Source: Natronobacterium gregoryi SP2
Lineage (GTDB): Archaea; Halobacteriota; Halobacteria; Halobacteriales; Natrialbaceae
Length of the DNA: 64,000 nt
Reading direction: 5' to 3'
Assembly: GCF_000230715.2 (NCBI RefSeq)
Contig: NC_019792.1
Coordinates: 372,001-436,000, forward strand
Numbering within the stretch: position 1 is the stretch's first letter; each line of letters begins with the position of its first letter. The translations under genes were made by a program, and so were the position numbers. Below the pieces are notes generated by a model that searched no databases, had not been told where the DNA came from, and worked only from the letters and a program-made list of their open reading frames with translations. This document shows positions 25,592 to 33,384 of this stretch, piece by piece.

Positions 25592-26224
25592 ATGACCGTG
25601 TCTCCTCACTCGCTCGCTGGTGTGATCATTGCTGGCGGCTACTCCACTCGCTTCGGGGACGAGGACAAGGCCGTCGCTGATCTCGCCGGCACACCGATGA
25701 TCCGACGGGTCGTCGACCGACTCGCTGCGGTAACCGACGAGATCATCGTCAACTGCCGGAACGACCAGCGCGAGCAGATCCAGACTGCAATCGAGGGGTG
25801 TGCCCCAGACGTTCAGTTTGCGATCGATCCGATCGAGGATCGGGGCCCGCTCGCTGGCATCCGGATCGCTCTCGAGACGACGTCTCGCGAGTACGCGGCA
25901 GTGGTCGCCTGTGATATGCCGTTCGTCGATCCGGCGTTGCTGTCGTACCTCGCAGACCAGGCCCGGGGTCACGATGCAGCGATCGTTCAGGTCGAGGACC
26001 GCTGGTACCAGACGACTCAGGCAGTGTACCGATCCGACACGATGGCACGGTCGGCTGCGGCCGTCCTCGAGGACGACGACCGCCGGATCGTCGCCGCACT
26101 CGAGGAGATCGACGTCGTTACCGTCGACGAGAGCGAACTCGAAGAGATCGGCGTCGACAACGTGACGTTCGAGAGCATCGATACGCAGGACGCGCTCGAG
26201 ACGGCTGCCAGGCGACTTTCGTGA
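25592..26224 (+). CDS. mobA: Molybdenum cofactor guanylyltransferase (MobA-like)
   Basis: A 210-residue nucleotidyltransferase that attaches GMP to molybdopterin to make the bis-MGD-type cofactor. The nucleotide-binding loop AGVIIAGGYSTRFGDEDKAV, DPIEDRGPLAGIRIAL and the metal-binding YAAVVACDMPFVDP are all present. Asp in ACDMP coordinates Mg. The start MTVSPHSLAG at 25592 is used, since upstream codons do not extend the fold. It lies 0.5 kb upstream of the formate dehydrogenase cluster, whose catalytic subunit needs this cofactor. Confidence 0.9.
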   Translation: MTVSPHSLAGVIIAGGYSTRFGDEDKAVADLAGTPMIRRVVDRLAAVTDEIIVNCRNDQREQIQTAIEGCAPDVQFAIDPIEDRGPLAGIRIALETTSREYAAVVACDMPFVDPALLSYLADQARGHDAAIVQVEDRWYQTTQAVYRSDTMARSAAAVLEDDDRRIVAALEEIDVVTVDESELEEIGVDNVTFESIDTQDALETAARRLS

Positions 26225-26299
26225 GTCATCGGTGGGGTCCTGCAGCGATAGGCTGGCATACCTCCCGGGCCGAGCCACGGTGATGCTGACACTGACGAC

Positions 26300-26385
26300 T
26301 GATACGGATTACTGTACCGATTTACCGGCGCGACCGCCGCCCGGGTCGCGGTTGTGCCGGAACTGACTGACAGCAACCCGTCTGA
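26300..26385. repeat. Palindromic repeat, family B, copy 4
   Basis: Nearly identical to the copy at 18101: TGATACGGATTACTGTACCG, the CCGGCGCGACCGC / GCGGTTGTGCCGG core and a right end CAGCAACCCGTCTGA. It lies between mobA and the fdh cluster, about 75 bp after the mobA stop. Confidence 0.88.
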
Positions 26386-26390
26386 GCTAC

Positions 26391-26406
26391 CCACGGCTAG
26401 CCGTGG
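26391..26406. repeat. 16-bp perfect palindrome, possible IS605-type end
   Basis: CCACGGCTAGCCGTGG is self-complementary and resembles the subterminal hairpins of haloarchaeal IS200/IS605-type elements. The following 330 bases up to fdhA contain no gene I can support. Confidence 0.35.
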
Positions 26407-26736
26407 ATTGTCGTCTCGCACTATCACTTAAACGGCCGCAAAGCCTAGGTGTCAGTGGGACGGTCTTACTCAAAAAGACCCACGAAGGTGCGGGTGAAAA
26501 GACGGCATCGTCTCGGGAAGATGCTGCTACTGTGTTGTATTTGTGTTGTCCTGGAAATATAATAACTCTTCATCGACGGGATCGGCTCTGTTAGGTCGTG
26601 GGAGAGCAGTTTGGACGATCGCACCCTCTTTCTTTAAAAATGCCCGCAAAGCCATGGCTCCCCACTCTCGTACTGCTAAAAAACACCGCGAAAGTGTGGC
26701 TTCATCTTCATAGACCTTTCATCTAAACGAACTACT

Positions 26737-27070
26737 ATGGGAAGGACAACCCAGTCGCTTGACGTCGATAGACGAGGTGTCTTGAAAGCAAGCGGGGTAG
26801 CTGCGCTGGCAGCCGGCGTCGGGGGCCGGACGCTGGTACAGGAATCCAGTCCCGCGACTGACGACGAACTCGAAGAGGGGGAAGAAGTAAAGACGATCTG
26901 TTCGCACTGTTCTGTCGGCTGTGGGCTGAAGATGGTGGTCGACAACGACGCTGTCGTCGGCCAGGAGCCCTGGGACGATCACCCGATCAACGAAGGAGGG
27001 CTCTGTGCGAAGGGGGCGAGCCTGGCACAGACCGTCAACTCCGACCGTCGGCTCAAAGAGCCGATGAAAA
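26737..27070 (+). pseudogene. fdhA: Formate dehydrogenase alpha subunit, 5' fragment (IS-interrupted)
   Basis: Encodes the first 111 residues of the catalytic subunit. These are a Tat signal (DVDRRGVLKASGVAALAAGV), which would export the folded enzyme, and the N-terminal [4Fe-4S] motif ICSHCSVGCGLKM ... GGLCAKGASLAQ. The frame is interrupted at codon 112 by the IS at 27071. Joined to 28147-30731 it gives exactly 973 codons with no shift and reads RLKEPMKKEDGEWVRLDW across the junction. As it stands the fragment ends in IS-encoded residues at 27150. Confidence 0.9.
27063..27070. repeat. Target-site duplication, left copy (partner at 28139-28146)
   Basis: GATGAAAA directly before the IS is repeated directly after it at 28139-28146. 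Eight bases is the duplication length made by ISH1-type IS5 elements. The identity of both copies suggests a recent insertion. Confidence 0.88.
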
Positions 27071-27097
27071 GAGGGTGTCATAGAACGAGTAGCACAC
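27071..27097. repeat. Left terminal inverted repeat of the IS
   Basis: Fourteen consecutive bases (AGGGTGTCATAGAA) match the reverse complement of the right end (28112-28138), plus CACAC at the inner border. Confidence 0.85.
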
Positions 27098-27124
27098 TAA
27101 AGAGCAGGGTGAACGCTGAGGTGG

Positions 27125-28117
27125 ATGAGTTCAGCGACCCTGCAAGATGACCCTTCGGTAGACTCGTTTTTCAATGTCGTGGAGACCGAGACGCTAGCGC
27201 TGTTCGAGCACCTTTCCTTCGAGTTTCTCGAAGAGTTCGACGTGTTCGCCCCGGCGGAGACGGGGCGAACACGAGACCACGAACCTCCAGAGCTGATGCG
27301 TGGCTTTCTCCACTGCTACTACAAGGACATCTACGGCATTCGCCCCGTTGAACGAGAGCTACGGAATACAGTTGTCTGGCTGAGCTGTGGGTTCGATCGA
27401 CCGCCGTCGAGAGACGCGGTCGATCGCTTCCTCACCGATCTCGAACACGTCGTTGACGAGGTTTTCGACCACCTCGTCGAGCAGGCCGCCTTGCGGGGCC
27501 TGCTCGACTTGACCTACTCCATTGATTCAACTGACGTGAGGGCGATGCCTGCCGATCAAGACGCGTCGAAGTGCTACGATCCAACCAACGACGAGTACTA
27601 CCACGGCTACGGCTGTACAATCGTCTCGACCGGGCAAAAGATCCCGATTGCGGCGGAGTTCACAGAGAGTAAACAAGCGACAGAGGAGACGGCGATGCGC
27701 GTCACCCGTGACGCGCTCGCCGTCGCCAAGCCGATTTGGATGGTCGGTGACAGTGCCTACGACACGCTGGACTGGCACGACCACCTGCTGGCTGCAGGGG
27801 TCGTGCCAGTCGCCCCGTACAACGCGCGAAACACCGACGACCCGAAAGATATCGAGTATAGGGTCGAAGACCGTATCGAACAACACAGCGAGGACGTTCA
27901 GTTGAAGCAGTCCACGTTGGATGAGACGTACAACCGCCGTACTGGAGTCGAACGAACCAACGAATCAGTGAAGGACTGCGGCCTCGGGCGAACGCACGCC
28001 CGAGGCCGCGTTCACGCACGATCGCAGGTGTTCCTCGCTCTGTGCCTTCGTCTCGTCATCGCAATTACCAACTACGAACGTGGAGACAATCCGGGAAGCA
28101 CCGTGATCACGGTGTGA
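27125..28117 (+). CDS. IS5-family DDE transposase
   Basis: A 330-residue transposase that appears intact. The N-terminal domain reads FFNVVETETLALFEHLSFEF. Catalytic residues are seen in LTYSIDSTDVRAMP (first Asp), WMVGDSAYDTLDW (second Asp) and the C-terminal signature YNRRTGVERTNESVKD, which fits Y(2)R(3)E(6)K. The gene is complete, so the element may still be mobile. Confidence 0.93.
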   Translation: MSSATLQDDPSVDSFFNVVETETLALFEHLSFEFLEEFDVFAPAETGRTRDHEPPELMRGFLHCYYKDIYGIRPVERELRNTVVWLSCGFDRPPSRDAVDRFLTDLEHVVDEVFDHLVEQAALRGLLDLTYSIDSTDVRAMPADQDASKCYDPTNDEYYHGYGCTIVSTGQKIPIAAEFTESKQATEETAMRVTRDALAVAKPIWMVGDSAYDTLDWHDHLLAAGVVPVAPYNARNTDDPKDIEYRVEDRIEQHSEDVQLKQSTLDETYNRRTGVERTNESVKDCGLGRTHARGRVHARSQVFLALCLRLVIAITNYERGDNPGSTVITV

Positions 28118-28138
28118 GAACTCTTCTATGACACCCTT
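28112..28138. repeat. Right terminal inverted repeat of the IS
   Basis: Inverted partner of 27071-27097. It contains an ATG (28128) that opens a frame running into the 3' part of fdhA. Confidence 0.85.
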
Positions 28139-30731
28139 GATGAAAAAAGAAGACGGCGAGTGGGTCCGTCTCGACTGGGAAGAAGCGCTGAGCGAAGCCA
28201 CCGACGAGTTGGCCCGAATCCGCGACGAGTACGGTGCCGACAGTACGATGTGGATGGGATCGGCGAAGATCAGCAACGAAGAGGCCTACATGTTCCGTAA
28301 ACTGGCGGCGTTTTACGGAACGAACAACGTCGACCACCAGGCCCGGATCTGTCACTCGACGACAGTCGGTGGGCTGGCAAACACCTGGGGCTTCGGCGCG
28401 ATGACCCAGTCGTGCAACGACGTCACCAACGCGGACGCAAACCTCATCATCGGCCACAACCCAGCCGAATCCCACCCGGTGATGATGCGCTACATCCAGG
28501 AGGCACGGGAAAACGACGGTGACGTCATCGTCGCCGAACCTCGATTCTCGAAGACCTCGGCACACGCCGACACCACCACGCAGTTCCGCCCCGGAACGGA
28601 CATCGCGTTCATCAACGGATTGCTCTACCACATCGTCTACAACCTAGAGGCCCACGACGAGGAGTTCCTCGAGTCACGGGTCTATCGGTGGGAAGACGCC
28701 AAAGAGAACATCGCCGACTACGACCTCGAGACGGTCGAGGATATCACGTGGGTGCCCGTCGAAACGCTCAAAGAAATCGCCGAGACGCTTGCCGAGGCCG
28801 ACGTAAGCACCGTCGAGTGGTCGATGGGTGCGACCCAGCACACTGTCGGAACGCAGAATATCCGTTCGTTCGCGATTCTCAATCTGGCTCTCGGTGATAC
28901 TGGCACGCCAGGTGGTGGGAACAATCCCGTCCGTGGACACGACAACGTGCAGGGGGCGACCGACGCCTGCATCCTTTCACACCATCTGCCAGCCTACTAC
29001 GGGCTCGACAAAGGCGCGTGGGATCACTGGACGAACGTCTGGGATCAGACGCCGAGCACGAGCGGCTCGATTTCGTACGAAGAGATGCGTGATCGGTTCG
29101 AGTCCCAGGAGCTGATGGAGAAAAACGGTCTCACGGTGAGTCGCTGGTTCGAGGGCGCACTCGACGACGACGAGCGAAAAGGAGACCTGTACCAGCCAGA
29201 ACAGGTCAGGGCACTGGTCGTCTGGGGGCACTCGCTCAACTCCCTGAGCGAGCTCAAGCGGGTCAAGAAGGCGATGGAGAACGTCGAGATTGTCATCGGC
29301 GTCGATCCGTTCCCGGGACTGCACTCCTCGCTGCCGGAGCGTGAAGACGGCATCATCTTGCTGCCTGCGGCGACGAACCACGAAAGTCGGGGCACGGTTA
29401 CGGCGACGAACCGTTCGGTGCAGTGGCGCTACCAGGCAGTCACACCTCGACACAACTCCAAGCGTGACTTCGAGCTTCTACAAGAGTTCGCCGACCGACT
29501 CGGATTCGGCGAACACTTCGACTACGACGAGATCGAAGACGTCCTCGACGAGATGAACCTCGGGATGCGCTCGATCGGCGCGATCGGCTGGAGGCCCGAG
29601 CGCATCAAGGCACACATGGAGAACAGCCACGTCTTCAGCGTCGACGACCTCCAAGCGGAGGTAACTGACGATCACGAACTCGCCGGTGAGTACTTCGGAC
29701 TTCCGTGGCCGTGCTGGCACGACGATCACCCGGGGACGCCGATCCTGTACCGCGACGAGGTGCATCCTGCCGAAGGTGGCCTCGACTTCCGCGCTCGCTG
29801 GGGGACCGAAGGACCGGACGGCGAGACGCTGCTCCGTGATGCCTACGAGCCGGACTGGTGGGACGGCGAGATCGAGGGAGTGCCACAGTATCCGAACTAC
29901 GCAACGGAACTACCGGACCCGGAGACGCCTGCAGCACCGACGACGTCGATCGAGTACGCGCTCAGCGACGAACATTCGGTGTACGACGCCGCCCAGGCGC
30001 TCGACGATGTCGACGAGTCGGAGTTCGAGGCATTCGACAACGAACAACCCGATCCACCGACCGGTCGCGGTCGGGCGCGGGCAGCAGCGTGGAACCTTCC
30101 GGACGAAGTTCCAAAACACCGCGAACCGGTCGAAACGCCACGCCCCGACCTCATCGACGAGTATCCCAACTACGAGGCCCAGGAGGACTTCTACCGCCTC
30201 GATCTGGACAATCGCGGCAAGCAAGAGGAGTTCCGGACCCTCTCGGAAGACTTGCCACTCATCGTAACCAGCGGCCGACAGGTCGAACACATGGGCGGCG
30301 GGTACGAAACGCGAAACACCGAGGGCACCGCGAATCGGTCGCCCATGATGTACGCCGAAATCCACCCACGCGTCGCCAACGAACACGCACTCGAGACCGG
30401 CGATTGGGTGTGGGTTCGTACCGAACCTGGCTCCATGCTCGTGCAGGCGTACGTCACGGAGCGAGTGGAGGAAGAAGAGGTCTTCCTGCCGTACCACTGG
30501 GGCGGTATCTTCGAGGGCGAATCGTACACCGACCGGTACCCTGACGGGACCGAGCCGTTGGTCATCGGTGATTCGGCCAACATCGGCATGTCGATCGGCT
30601 ACGACCCCGTGACGAACATGCAGGCGACGAAGACGGGACTCTGTCAGCTCGAGCCTGCATCCGACGACGAGATTCCAGAACTGCCCGAGGAACAACAGGC
30701 GTATCAGCGACAGCACGGGTACACGAGGTGA
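28128..30731 (+). CDS. fdhA: Formate dehydrogenase alpha subunit, large 3' part (interrupted gene)
   Basis: An 867-codon frame opened by an ATG inside the IS end. From 28147 it is authentic fdhA: molybdopterin-oxidoreductase domains, the Mo/W-ligand Cys in HQARICHSTTVGGLANTWGF, NADANLIIGHNPAESHPVMM, VVWGHSLNSLSELKRVKKAM and the C-terminal cofactor-binding domain (IVTSGRQVEHMGGGYETRNT, HPRVANEHALETGDWVWVRT). Without the Tat signal and the first [4Fe-4S] motif it should be neither exported nor electron-competent. An acidic insertion between about residues 580 and 680 is lineage-specific in appearance. Confidence 0.9.
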   Translation: MTPLMKKEDGEWVRLDWEEALSEATDELARIRDEYGADSTMWMGSAKISNEEAYMFRKLAAFYGTNNVDHQARICHSTTVGGLANTWGFGAMTQSCNDVTNADANLIIGHNPAESHPVMMRYIQEARENDGDVIVAEPRFSKTSAHADTTTQFRPGTDIAFINGLLYHIVYNLEAHDEEFLESRVYRWEDAKENIADYDLETVEDITWVPVETLKEIAETLAEADVSTVEWSMGATQHTVGTQNIRSFAILNLALGDTGTPGGGNNPVRGHDNVQGATDACILSHHLPAYYGLDKGAWDHWTNVWDQTPSTSGSISYEEMRDRFESQELMEKNGLTVSRWFEGALDDDERKGDLYQPEQVRALVVWGHSLNSLSELKRVKKAMENVEIVIGVDPFPGLHSSLPEREDGIILLPAATNHESRGTVTATNRSVQWRYQAVTPRHNSKRDFELLQEFADRLGFGEHFDYDEIEDVLDEMNLGMRSIGAIGWRPERIKAHMENSHVFSVDDLQAEVTDDHELAGEYFGLPWPCWHDDHPGTPILYRDEVHPAEGGLDFRARWGTEGPDGETLLRDAYEPDWWDGEIEGVPQYPNYATELPDPETPAAPTTSIEYALSDEHSVYDAAQALDDVDESEFEAFDNEQPDPPTGRGRARAAAWNLPDEVPKHREPVETPRPDLIDEYPNYEAQEDFYRLDLDNRGKQEEFRTLSEDLPLIVTSGRQVEHMGGGYETRNTEGTANRSPMMYAEIHPRVANEHALETGDWVWVRTEPGSMLVQAYVTERVEEEEVFLPYHWGGIFEGESYTDRYPDGTEPLVIGDSANIGMSIGYDPVTNMQATKTGLCQLEPASDDEIPELPEEQQAYQRQHGYTR

Positions 30732-30737
30732 TTATCC

Positions 30738-31295
30738 ATGAGTAGTAGTACACCCCGAATCATTCCGAACGTTGAGGCGTGTATCGACTGTGGCGGCTGT
30801 GAAGTCGCCTGTATGCGAACCTGGGAGCTCCCCGAGGAGAGCAATCGTATCGGTGTCGTCACCCACGACGAGGGGTTCGAAGGCGACCGGTTCGACGGTG
30901 GCGAGACGAGCGTTCCGATGATGTGTTTCCACTGTGAGGAGGCACCGTGTGTGAACGTCTGTCCGACCGACGCCGTCCACCGCGACGAGGAAGGGCTGAT
31001 CCAGGTCGACAGTGACCGTTGTCTCGGCTGTTCGTACTGTGCGTGGGCCTGTCCGTTCGGCGCACCGCAGTTTCCCGACGAGCAGGATTCGGTCGGCGAT
31101 GCTGGGACGATGGACAAGTGTACCCTCTGTAAGCCTCGCCGTGAGGAGGGGAAAGAACCCGCCTGTGTCTCGTCGTGTCCGACGGACGCTCTCGTGTACG
31201 GGACGTCTGCCGAACTATCGGACGAGGCCCGTAAAGACCTCACCGAGGAACCGTTCTCCGACGAACTCGCCACGGTGGTGTTCGGGGATGAATAA
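30738..31295 (+). CDS. fdhB: Formate dehydrogenase iron-sulfur (beta) subunit
   Basis: A 185-residue ferredoxin-like subunit with four [4Fe-4S] cysteine sets: CIDCGGCEVACM, CFHCEEAPCVNVCP, CLGCSYCAWACP and CTLCKPR...CVSSCP. It should carry electrons from the catalytic subunit to the membrane subunit. It starts 6 bp after the fdhA stop, so expression may suffer polarity from the IS. It has no signal peptide and would be exported with the Tat-bearing alpha subunit, which here lacks its signal. Confidence 0.92.
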   Translation: MSSSTPRIIPNVEACIDCGGCEVACMRTWELPEESNRIGVVTHDEGFEGDRFDGGETSVPMMCFHCEEAPCVNVCPTDAVHRDEEGLIQVDSDRCLGCSYCAWACPFGAPQFPDEQDSVGDAGTMDKCTLCKPRREEGKEPACVSSCPTDALVYGTSAELSDEARKDLTEEPFSDELATVVFGDE

Positions 31296-31340
31296 TACAG
31301 TCTGGTATACCAGTAACTGGGTTCACCTCCGGTGATTCCC

Positions 31341-31664
31341 ATGGAAACGGAACACACCAATCCCTCGCAGGACGGTGACGACCTCCGTGCCACTATCTAT
31401 CAGTATCGATCGTACGTGGCTGGCGTCCTCACTATCGTCGTCGTCACCATGTTCCTGCTCTGGTTAGACGCGATGTCGGTACCGCTCGCAGAAGCGCCAG
31501 TCTTGCGGGACGGCAGTGGAGCGATCGCCAGTGGTGAGATGACCTACAACGCCTACGAACGGCTCTGGCTCGGCGTGAGAGCAGTTCTCGGGCTCTACAT
31601 CGCGTTCGTCGCGGTGTTCATCTCGGGACTTGCGCTCGTTAGCTGGAAGGAGGTGCTCGAATAA
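31341..31664 (+). CDS. Small membrane protein of the formate dehydrogenase operon
   Basis: A 107-residue protein with two membrane helices (SYVAGVLTIVVVTMFLLWLD and VLGLYIAFVAVFISGLALVS) joined by a roughly 45-residue loop. Its stop TAA shares an A with the ATG of the cytochrome b gene (TAATG). It may be an assembly or anchor subunit of the complex. The ATG at 31341 is preferred to a GTG three codons upstream. No family is recognised. Confidence 0.75.
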   Translation: METEHTNPSQDGDDLRATIYQYRSYVAGVLTIVVVTMFLLWLDAMSVPLAEAPVLRDGSGAIASGEMTYNAYERLWLGVRAVLGLYIAFVAVFISGLALVSWKEVLE

Positions 31665-32674
31665 TGTCTACCGAAACGGCAACGTCGGCAGGAGCAACCG
31701 AAACGTCCGTAATCGAGCGGTTCTCGAGCGCACAGGTGTGGGTCCACGGCGTGCTCGCAGTCAGTATCTTCGTGCTGTACTTGACGGGGCTGCCGATGAC
31801 GTTTAGCGACCACCTGGGTTGGTTGTTCGCGATCTTTGGCTACGGGAACATCGTCACGCTCCACATCGTCGCCGGCGTCGTGATGATCCTGGCGGCAGTC
31901 TACTACGTCCTGTATCTGGCCTTGACGGCGGGAGCCACCGGACGCTGGCGGCTGCCGTCGTTACCGTCCCTGTCGAACGTCAAAGAGGCGATCGCGTACT
32001 TCAAGTGGGTGGTTGGCCGCGGCGAGAAACCCGAAGCGGCGAAGTACAACTGGCTACAGAAAGCCGAGATCTGGGTGATTACCGTCGAGTTCTCCCTGCT
32101 CATCATTACCGGGCTGCTCCTGTGGTTCCGCGGGGTGTTCGTCTCGCCGGAGTTCCGTGCTATGCTCGGTGGCCACGAGCCCGTAGCCGACGTCCTGCTG
32201 TTGATCGTGCGTGACGTACACGTGTTGATCGCCCTGACGGCACTGATGGGGACGACGTTCCACCTCTACATGGTGAACGTCAAAGAAAAGTATCCGTTCA
32301 ACGATACGATGTTCAAGGGAACGGCTACGGCCGAGCGTGCAGCCCACCACTGGAAAAAGTGGGCCAAAGACAACCTCGAGTCGGTTCCGGACCATCCGGA
32401 AACGAAGAGTCCGGACAAGCGGACGCTCGTCGGTGTGACGCTCGCGCTCATGACGTTCTTCATGCTCATCATGTTGGCGACGCTGTTTGCGTCGGTGCTG
32501 TCGCCGCTGCCGACCCGTGAGTACCTGGTCGCACTATCGTTCGATCCGCTCACGCAGGGCGTCACCAGCATCGTGTTCTTCATCGCGCTCAACGTCGCCG
32601 TACTCGTACTCGTCGGCTCGTTGATCGCGATCTGTTACGGACTCGTGAAACGGGTTCGAGGTGATTACGAATGA
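31664..32674 (+). CDS. fdhC: Formate dehydrogenase cytochrome b (gamma) subunit
   Basis: A 336-residue membrane protein of the Ni-hydrogenase/FDH cytochrome b561 type, with about six helices. Candidate heme-b ligands are His28 (AQVWVHGVLAVSIFV), the His in IVTLHIVAGVVMIL, and two His in LLIVRDVHVLIALTALMGTT and FHLYMV. It would pass electrons from the Fe-S subunit to menaquinone. It overlaps torD by ATGA. Confidence 0.88.
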   Translation: MSTETATSAGATETSVIERFSSAQVWVHGVLAVSIFVLYLTGLPMTFSDHLGWLFAIFGYGNIVTLHIVAGVVMILAAVYYVLYLALTAGATGRWRLPSLPSLSNVKEAIAYFKWVVGRGEKPEAAKYNWLQKAEIWVITVEFSLLIITGLLLWFRGVFVSPEFRAMLGGHEPVADVLLLIVRDVHVLIALTALMGTTFHLYMVNVKEKYPFNDTMFKGTATAERAAHHWKKWAKDNLESVPDHPETKSPDKRTLVGVTLALMTFFMLIMLATLFASVLSPLPTREYLVALSFDPLTQGVTSIVFFIALNVAVLVLVGSLIAICYGLVKRVRGDYE

Positions 32675-33384
32675 CTGATACTGAGTCAGAGCGTGGAACG
32701 GTGGTCAGCGACTCGCCAGGCACGAACGACGAAGACGCCGTGATCGAGAACGAGCGCGAGACGCTCGCTGCCCTCTACGAGTTCGCCGCGGGTGCGCTGG
32801 CCGATCCGCTGGACTCCGATGCAGTCGAGCGAATCGCTGACGCGGGCCTCCCGGAACCCGAGGCGGTTCCCAACGAGCACCTGCAACGTGGGTTCGACCT
32901 GCTGGCGAGTTGGCGACGCACGGTCGACGATCCTGAAGAGGTCGCACACGACCTCGAGCGGGTTCATACTCGCCTGTTCGTCGGGCCACAGCCGAAGCTC
33001 CAGATCCACGAGTCGTACTACGCCGACGACTTCCTCGGAGAACCGCTCGCTCGCGTTCGGGGGACCTACATGGAACTCGGCATCGAGCCAGCACCAGATC
33101 TGCGCGAAGAAGCGGATCACGCGGCTGTCGAACTCGCTGCGCTTGCAGTGCTTACGCACCGGGAATCCGCGGACCCAGCCGAAAAAACCTGGTTCCTTCG
33201 GGAACACGGCTGGTGGTTCGACGCCTTCGCGGCCGACGTCGACGACGCGGCAACGAGCGAGTTCTACCGCGCAGTCGGCGCGATCGCAGCAGGCCTGGTT
33301 CAGTTCGATGCAAACCGCCACGACGTCGAACTCGAATGTGATCAGTACGACTTTGGCTTCGAGGAGTCAACCGACCACGCATGA
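32671..33384 (+). CDS. torD: TorD/DmsD-family redox-enzyme chaperone
   Basis: A 237-residue helical protein. The family features are ETLAALYEFAAGALADPLDS at the N terminus, VHTRLFVGPQPKLQIHESYY and LREHGWWFDAFAADVDDAAT. TorD proteins bind Tat signals and help insert the molybdenum cofactor, here presumably for FdhA. It is coupled on both sides by 4-bp ATGA overlaps with the cytochrome b and Fe-S genes. Confidence 0.86.
   Translation: MTDTESERGTVVSDSPGTNDEDAVIENERETLAALYEFAAGALADPLDSDAVERIADAGLPEPEAVPNEHLQRGFDLLASWRRTVDDPEEVAHDLERVHTRLFVGPQPKLQIHESYYADDFLGEPLARVRGTYMELGIEPAPDLREEADHAAVELAALAVLTHRESADPAEKTWFLREHGWWFDAFAADVDDAATSEFYRAVGAIAAGLVQFDANRHDVELECDQYDFGFEESTDHA

Larger units (their letters stand above)
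27071..28138 (+). mobile_element. IS5-type insertion sequence (ISH1-like), 1068 bp
   Basis: The ends are imperfect inverted repeats: GAGGGTGTCATAGAA at the left, and the reverse complement of the right end starts AAGGGTGTCATAGAA. A second matching block, CACAC, lies 23-27 nt from each end (27093-27097 and 28112-28116). One transposase gene fills it. Size, 8-bp target duplication and transposase signature fit the ISH1 subgroup of IS5. It interrupts fdhA and lies in the same orientation. Confidence 0.92.

Noticed and set aside
26401-26736. Possible gene between the palindrome and fdhA
   Set aside because: The translations are short, with rare codons and no start with promoter. Only T-rich and purine-rich non-coding sequence is seen.
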